Source: Prevotella sp. tf2-5
Lineage (GTDB): Bacteria; Bacteroidota; Bacteroidia; Bacteroidales; Bacteroidaceae
DNA length: 64,000 nt
Assembly (NCBI RefSeq): GCF_900115435.1
Contig: NZ_FOWK01000002.1
Span: forward strand, 1-64,000
Direction: 5' to 3'
The position numbers were made by a program, and so were the translations under genes. This document shows, in pieces, positions 61,789 through 64,000 of this stretch; the first letter of the stretch is position 1, and every line of letters starts with the position of its first letter. Below the pieces are notes generated by a model. The model had not been told where the DNA came from. It saw only the letters and a program-made list of their open reading frames with translations, and made no database searches.

Positions 61789-61934
61789 AAAGGGCTCGTC
61801 GCGTTAACGACGAGCCCTTGATATTTTATGAATACATATACGGCATCGTACCCGCGACTATTTCAATCTCGAGCAACGCCACCACCATGCATTCTTCAAA
61901 TTCGTCATTGTATAATCCCAGTTTTTATGTTTAT
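61789..61934 (-). promoter_or_regulatory. trp operon leader with attenuator
   Basis: The transcript from about 61934 contains the Trp-rich leader peptide (61908-61858) and then a perfect 12-bp hairpin AAGGGCTCGTCG/CGACGAGCCCTT (61819-61790) followed by TTTT. Ribosome stalling at three Trp codons would block the hairpin and let transcription enter trpB. This fits the Bacteroid-trp type of leader. The competing antiterminator pairing is not obvious; GTCGCG at the peptide stop can pair with CGCGAC in the terminator's distal arm. Confidence 0.85.
61858..61908 (-). CDS. trpL: trp leader peptide
   Basis: 16 residues, MTNLKNAWWWRCSRLK, with three consecutive Trp codons at positions 8-10. The stop lies 39 bases before the attenuator hairpin. 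Confidence 0.88.
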   Translation of the reverse strand: MTNLKNAWWWRCSRLK

Positions 61935-61939
61935 GGCTG

Positions 61940-61971
61940 CAAATGTACATAGAATTCTTTTAATAAGCAAA
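61940..61971 (-). promoter_or_regulatory. Promoter of the trp operon
   Basis: TACATTTG at 61947-61940 and TTTG at 61971-61968, 20 bases apart on the minus strand. Confidence 0.7.
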
Positions 61972-62010
61972 CTTTTTCGTGATTATTTTTACAGTTTGGA
62001 ATAAAAAGTG

Positions 62011-62018
62011 TAATTTTG
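62011..62018 (+). promoter_or_regulatory. Promoter -7 box of the thioesterase gene
   Basis: TAATTTTG, 26 bases before the ATG at 62045. There is no well-spaced TTTG upstream. Confidence 0.5.
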
Positions 62019-62044
62019 CCGACGAAATGTAAATAATAGCAAGG

Positions 62045-62455
62045 ATGAATATTCAACAGTTTTTAAATACAAATGATCATTTTGCAGCAGCTGCTGGGTG
62101 TCGTATTATTGAGATTGGTGAAGGACGAGCGGTTGCAACGATGCTTGTTACTCGTGAGCATCTGAATGCAGGTGGTGTTTGTCAAGGAGGTGCCTTCTTT
62201 ACTCTTGCCGACCTTGCTTTGGCTGCGGTGATGAACAGCCGCGGGCAATTGACTTTTGGTATTCAGAACAATATCATGTACCTTGCCTCAGCTCATGAAG
62301 GGGATGTCCTGACTGCGGAGGCGATAGAAATAGCTAATCACCACAAGATTCCTTCCGTAGAAGTTCGTATTACCAACCAAGAGGGAATGTTGTTATGTCA
62401 TGTGACAGGATTGGCATATAGAAAACATAATCCGCTAATCATAGAAGAAAAGTAG
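62045..62455 (+). CDS. PaaI-type hotdog-fold acyl-CoA thioesterase
   Basis: 136 residues, one hotdog domain. LNAGGVCQGGAFFTLADLAL is the family's H-G-G-x-x-x-x-x-D region (here with Asn and Cys variants), followed by GIQNNIMYLASAHEGDVLTA and a C-terminal strand. It probably hydrolyses an acyl- or aryl-CoA in the cytoplasm; the substrate is unknown. Single gene, divergent from the trp operon. Confidence 0.85.
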   Translation: MNIQQFLNTNDHFAAAAGCRIIEIGEGRAVATMLVTREHLNAGGVCQGGAFFTLADLALAAVMNSRGQLTFGIQNNIMYLASAHEGDVLTAEAIEIANHHKIPSVEVRITNQEGMLLCHVTGLAYRKHNPLIIEEK

Positions 62456-62483
62456 AGGCGATAGCAAAAAAAATCGTTAAAAA

Positions 62484-62515
62484 TTTGCAATTTTGCTGAT
62501 TAAGTACTATATTTG
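62484..62515 (+). promoter_or_regulatory. Promoter of a candidate small RNA
   Basis: TTTG at 62484-62487, 20 bases, then TATATTTG at 62508-62515; no gene follows on this strand. Confidence 0.65.
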
Positions 62516-62520
62516 CCCCC

Positions 62521-62606
62521 GATAAGGCTTTGTCGGCAATTGCCAACTATCTTATCACATTAGATTATGAAGTGAGGTTGGTAGCGTCCTGCACCAACCT
62601 CTTTTT
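62521..62606 (+). ncRNA. Candidate small RNA between the thioesterase and glucokinase genes
   Basis: A full promoter is followed after about 52 bases by a perfect 9-bp terminator stem, GAGGTTGGT/ACCAACCTC (62574-62601) with a ten-base loop, and five T. The body contains GATAAG (62521) and CTTATC (62550), which can pair across the middle. The transcript would be about 86 bases and has no ORF. Family not recognised. Confidence 0.55.
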
Positions 62607-62624
62607 CATAATCATCATTTTATT

Positions 62625-63608
62625 TTACTGAATCTCCCAGCCTATGGCGGAAGCACCGAGAACTGCTGCGGAAGCACCGTCAAGACCGCTGACCAGGAAC
62701 TGTGCCTTGTTACGGAAAATCTGAAGAACATTCTCATTGTATGCCCTCTTGATAGGCTCCATAATCAGGTCACCAGCTTTGACGATGCCACCGAAGAAAA
62801 TGAAAGCCTCAGGGGAAGAGAAGGCGGCAAAGTCTGCGCAAGCCTCACCGAGCATCTTACCTGTAAATTCGTAAATCTCCTTGGCAAGCTCATCGCCTTT
62901 CCCTGCAGCAATGCTGACATCCAGAGAGGTGATATCCTCAGGATTCATCTCACGGAGCAAAGAAGGACGGTCTGTCTTTGCCAATAGCTCACGTGCCGTA
63001 CGGGCAACACCAGTAGCGGAGCAGTAAGCTTCCAGACAACCGGTTCGTCCACAACCACAGGAACGACCTTCTGCGCCACGTACCATGATGACATGTCCTA
63101 ATTCACCAGCGAAACCGTCGTGGCCATAGAGTAACTGTCCGTTAACAACAATACCTGAGCCGACACCAGTTCCCAAGGTGATGACAATAAAATTCTTCAT
63201 TCCACGAGCCACGCCATATACCATCTCACCGATAGCAGCGGCATTGGCATCGTTGGTCAGTGCTACGGGAATACCAAGGGCATCACTGAACATCTTTGCT
63301 AAAGGTACGATGCCGTCATGGGCCCATGAGAGGTTCGGGGCGAATTCAATGGTGCCGTTATAATAGTTTCCATTAGGAGCACCAATACCCATCGCCTTGA
63401 TCTTGTCAATACCGCCGACTTGCTCGATGATAGGCTGTAGCGCTTCCACACATGCTTTGACGTAATCCTCTACTTTCTCATAACCGCCGGTCTTGATAGC
63501 CGTTGTTGCTTTGATATCACCACGGGCGTCAACAATTCCGAAGACAGAATTGGTCCCTCCTAAGTCTAAACCGATGACATACGGTTTGATTCCTTGTTGT
63601 TCAATCAT
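62625..63608 (-). CDS. ROK-family glucokinase
   Basis: 327 residues; ATP-dependent phosphorylation of glucose or a related hexose. The phosphate loop is VIGLDLGGTNSVFGIVDARG. The sugar site is LTNDANAAAIGE with catalytic Asp and GFAGELGHVIMV. The ROK zinc cluster is CGCGRTGCLEAYCS. It is most probably glucokinase by similarity to Bacteroidetes enzymes, though ROK members for N-acetyl sugars are related. Single gene with its own promoter; it converges on the small-RNA candidate. Confidence 0.93.
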   Translation of the reverse strand: MIEQQGIKPYVIGLDLGGTNSVFGIVDARGDIKATTAIKTGGYEKVEDYVKACVEALQPIIEQVGGIDKIKAMGIGAPNGNYYNGTIEFAPNLSWAHDGIVPLAKMFSDALGIPVALTNDANAAAIGEMVYGVARGMKNFIVITLGTGVGSGIVVNGQLLYGHDGFAGELGHVIMVRGAEGRSCGCGRTGCLEAYCSATGVARTARELLAKTDRPSLLREMNPEDITSLDVSIAAGKGDELAKEIYEFTGKMLGEACADFAAFSSPEAFIFFGGIVKAGDLIMEPIKRAYNENVLQIFRNKAQFLVSGLDGASAAVLGASAIGWEIQ

Positions 63609-63655
63609 AAATATGAATATATTTTAAGTTATAGAATATTTTGCTTATCAGTCTG

Positions 63656-63663
63656 CAAAGATA
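63656..63663 (-). promoter_or_regulatory. Promoter -7 box of the glucokinase gene
   Basis: TATCTTTG on the minus strand, 47 bases before the ATG at 63608; no matching -33 TTTG. Confidence 0.55.
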
Positions 63664-63748
63664 ATAAATAAACTAGATAAATCGAAGAATCTACAGATTA
63701 AAAAATATAAAATCTATGAAATCTGTGTCTTCTGTGGTTATTTTTTTG

Positions 63749-63756
63749 TACCTTTG
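63749..63756 (+). promoter_or_regulatory. Promoter -7 box of the LysE-type gene
   Basis: TACCTTTG, eight bases before the ATG at 63765, so the leader is very short. Confidence 0.6.
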
Positions 63757-63764
63757 CATCCGAT

Positions 63765-64000
63765 ATGCCATTTCATGTACCTATTAATATATTGGATTTC
63801 ATCTTCAAGGGCATACTGATAGGCATGATTGCCTCTGCCCCGATGGGACCTGTTGGTATCCTTTGTGTACAACGGACGTTGAACAAAGGACGCTGGTATG
63901 GTTTTGCCACAGGCTTAGGTGCGGCAGTGAGTGATATCATTTATGCGGGTATCGCCGGTTATGGTATGTCGTTTGTAATGGATTTTATCACCAATGACCA
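63765..64000 (+). CDS. LysE-family transporter (N-terminal part)
   Basis: 78 residues are visible before the window ends. The start of the first membrane helix (FIFKGILIGMIASAPMGPVG) carries the APMGPV motif typical of LysE/RhtB exporters, followed by ILCVQRTLNKGRWYGFATGL and a second helix (AAVSDIIYAGIAGYGMSFVM). Such proteins export amino acids or similar metabolites. The substrate cannot be judged, and the C-terminal helices are missing. Confidence 0.85.
   Translation, partial: MPFHVPINILDFIFKGILIGMIASAPMGPVGILCVQRTLNKGRWYGFATGLGAAVSDIIYAGIAGYGMSFVMDFITND

Noticed and set aside
62063..62248. 61-residue minus-strand ORF over the thioesterase gene
   Set aside because: It is the shadow of a well-supported hotdog-fold gene with its own promoter.

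Overview
This window looks like a chromosomal segment of a Prevotella-type member of the Bacteroidales. Gene starts lack Shine-Dalgarno sequences. Many genes are preceded by the Bacteroidetes promoter pair, TTTG near -33 and TAnnTTTG near -7, usually 19-21 bases apart. There is a SusC/SusD pair, a BspA-like leucine-rich-repeat gene, a C10 (streptopain-type) protease and a trpB-E-G-D-C-F-A operon behind a leader peptide with three Trp codons. No phage, integrase, transposase or CRISPR array was seen. Genus is inferred from gene content and style, not from rRNA.

Layout. 1-1.5 kb: start of a BspA-like gene behind a long structured leader, a broken small ORF, and tRNA-Phe. 1.5-5.4 kb: secreted C10 protease and an unknown secreted protein. 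5.6-6.6 kb: membrane-anchored AraC-type regulator. 11.4-6.6 kb (minus): sppA-lpxK-punA-thiL operon. 11.6-13.6 kb: groES-groEL with a sigma-54-like motif upstream, then a candidate small RNA. 14.0-17.8 kb: amino-sugar kinase fused to a RapZ C-terminal domain, a MurU-like nucleotidyltransferase, and guaA. 17.9-18.6 kb: DUF2975 membrane protein plus XRE regulator. 18.6-19.6 kb: rearranged debris containing a copy of the neighbouring sulP tail. 19.6-26.3 kb: sulP, mscL, gapA, luxS, miaA, a lipid-kinase gene and a Crp-like regulator. 26.5-31.3 kb: glycogen/starch operon (debranching enzyme, synthase, GH57).

31.3-35.2 kb (minus) is an acetylxylan esterase-GH3 operon. 35.35-35.97 kb is a small translationally coupled two-gene module whose flanks carry two copies of the same stop-plus-terminator segment. 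36.1-55.1 kb (minus) is a pectin-utilisation locus: an operon of a GH28-GH105 fusion, PL1 and PL9; a very large CE8 pectinesterase; and a SusC-SusD-surface-lipoprotein operon. Two promoters in it carry matching LacI-type palindromes. 55.2-61.9 kb (minus) is the attenuated trp operon, in which trpF and trpA are one reading frame joined by a 9-bp tandem repeat. The window ends with a thioesterase, a candidate small RNA, a ROK glucokinase and the start of a LysE-type transporter.

How the parts work together. The pectin genes form a chain: methylester removal (CE8), backbone cleavage (PL1, PL9, GH28), removal of unsaturated end groups (GH105), and import (SusCD plus a beta-helix surface lipoprotein). 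Several secreted enzymes share a C-terminal tail, which suggests one export or anchoring route. The kinase-RapZ fusion next to a MurU-like gene points to peptidoglycan amino-sugar salvage with a built-in amino-sugar sensing domain. The most unusual signals are that fusion, the TrpF-TrpA fusion with its repeat linker, the CTATAG spacers in two operons, the two-gene module between duplicated terminators, and the structured leader of the BspA-like gene.
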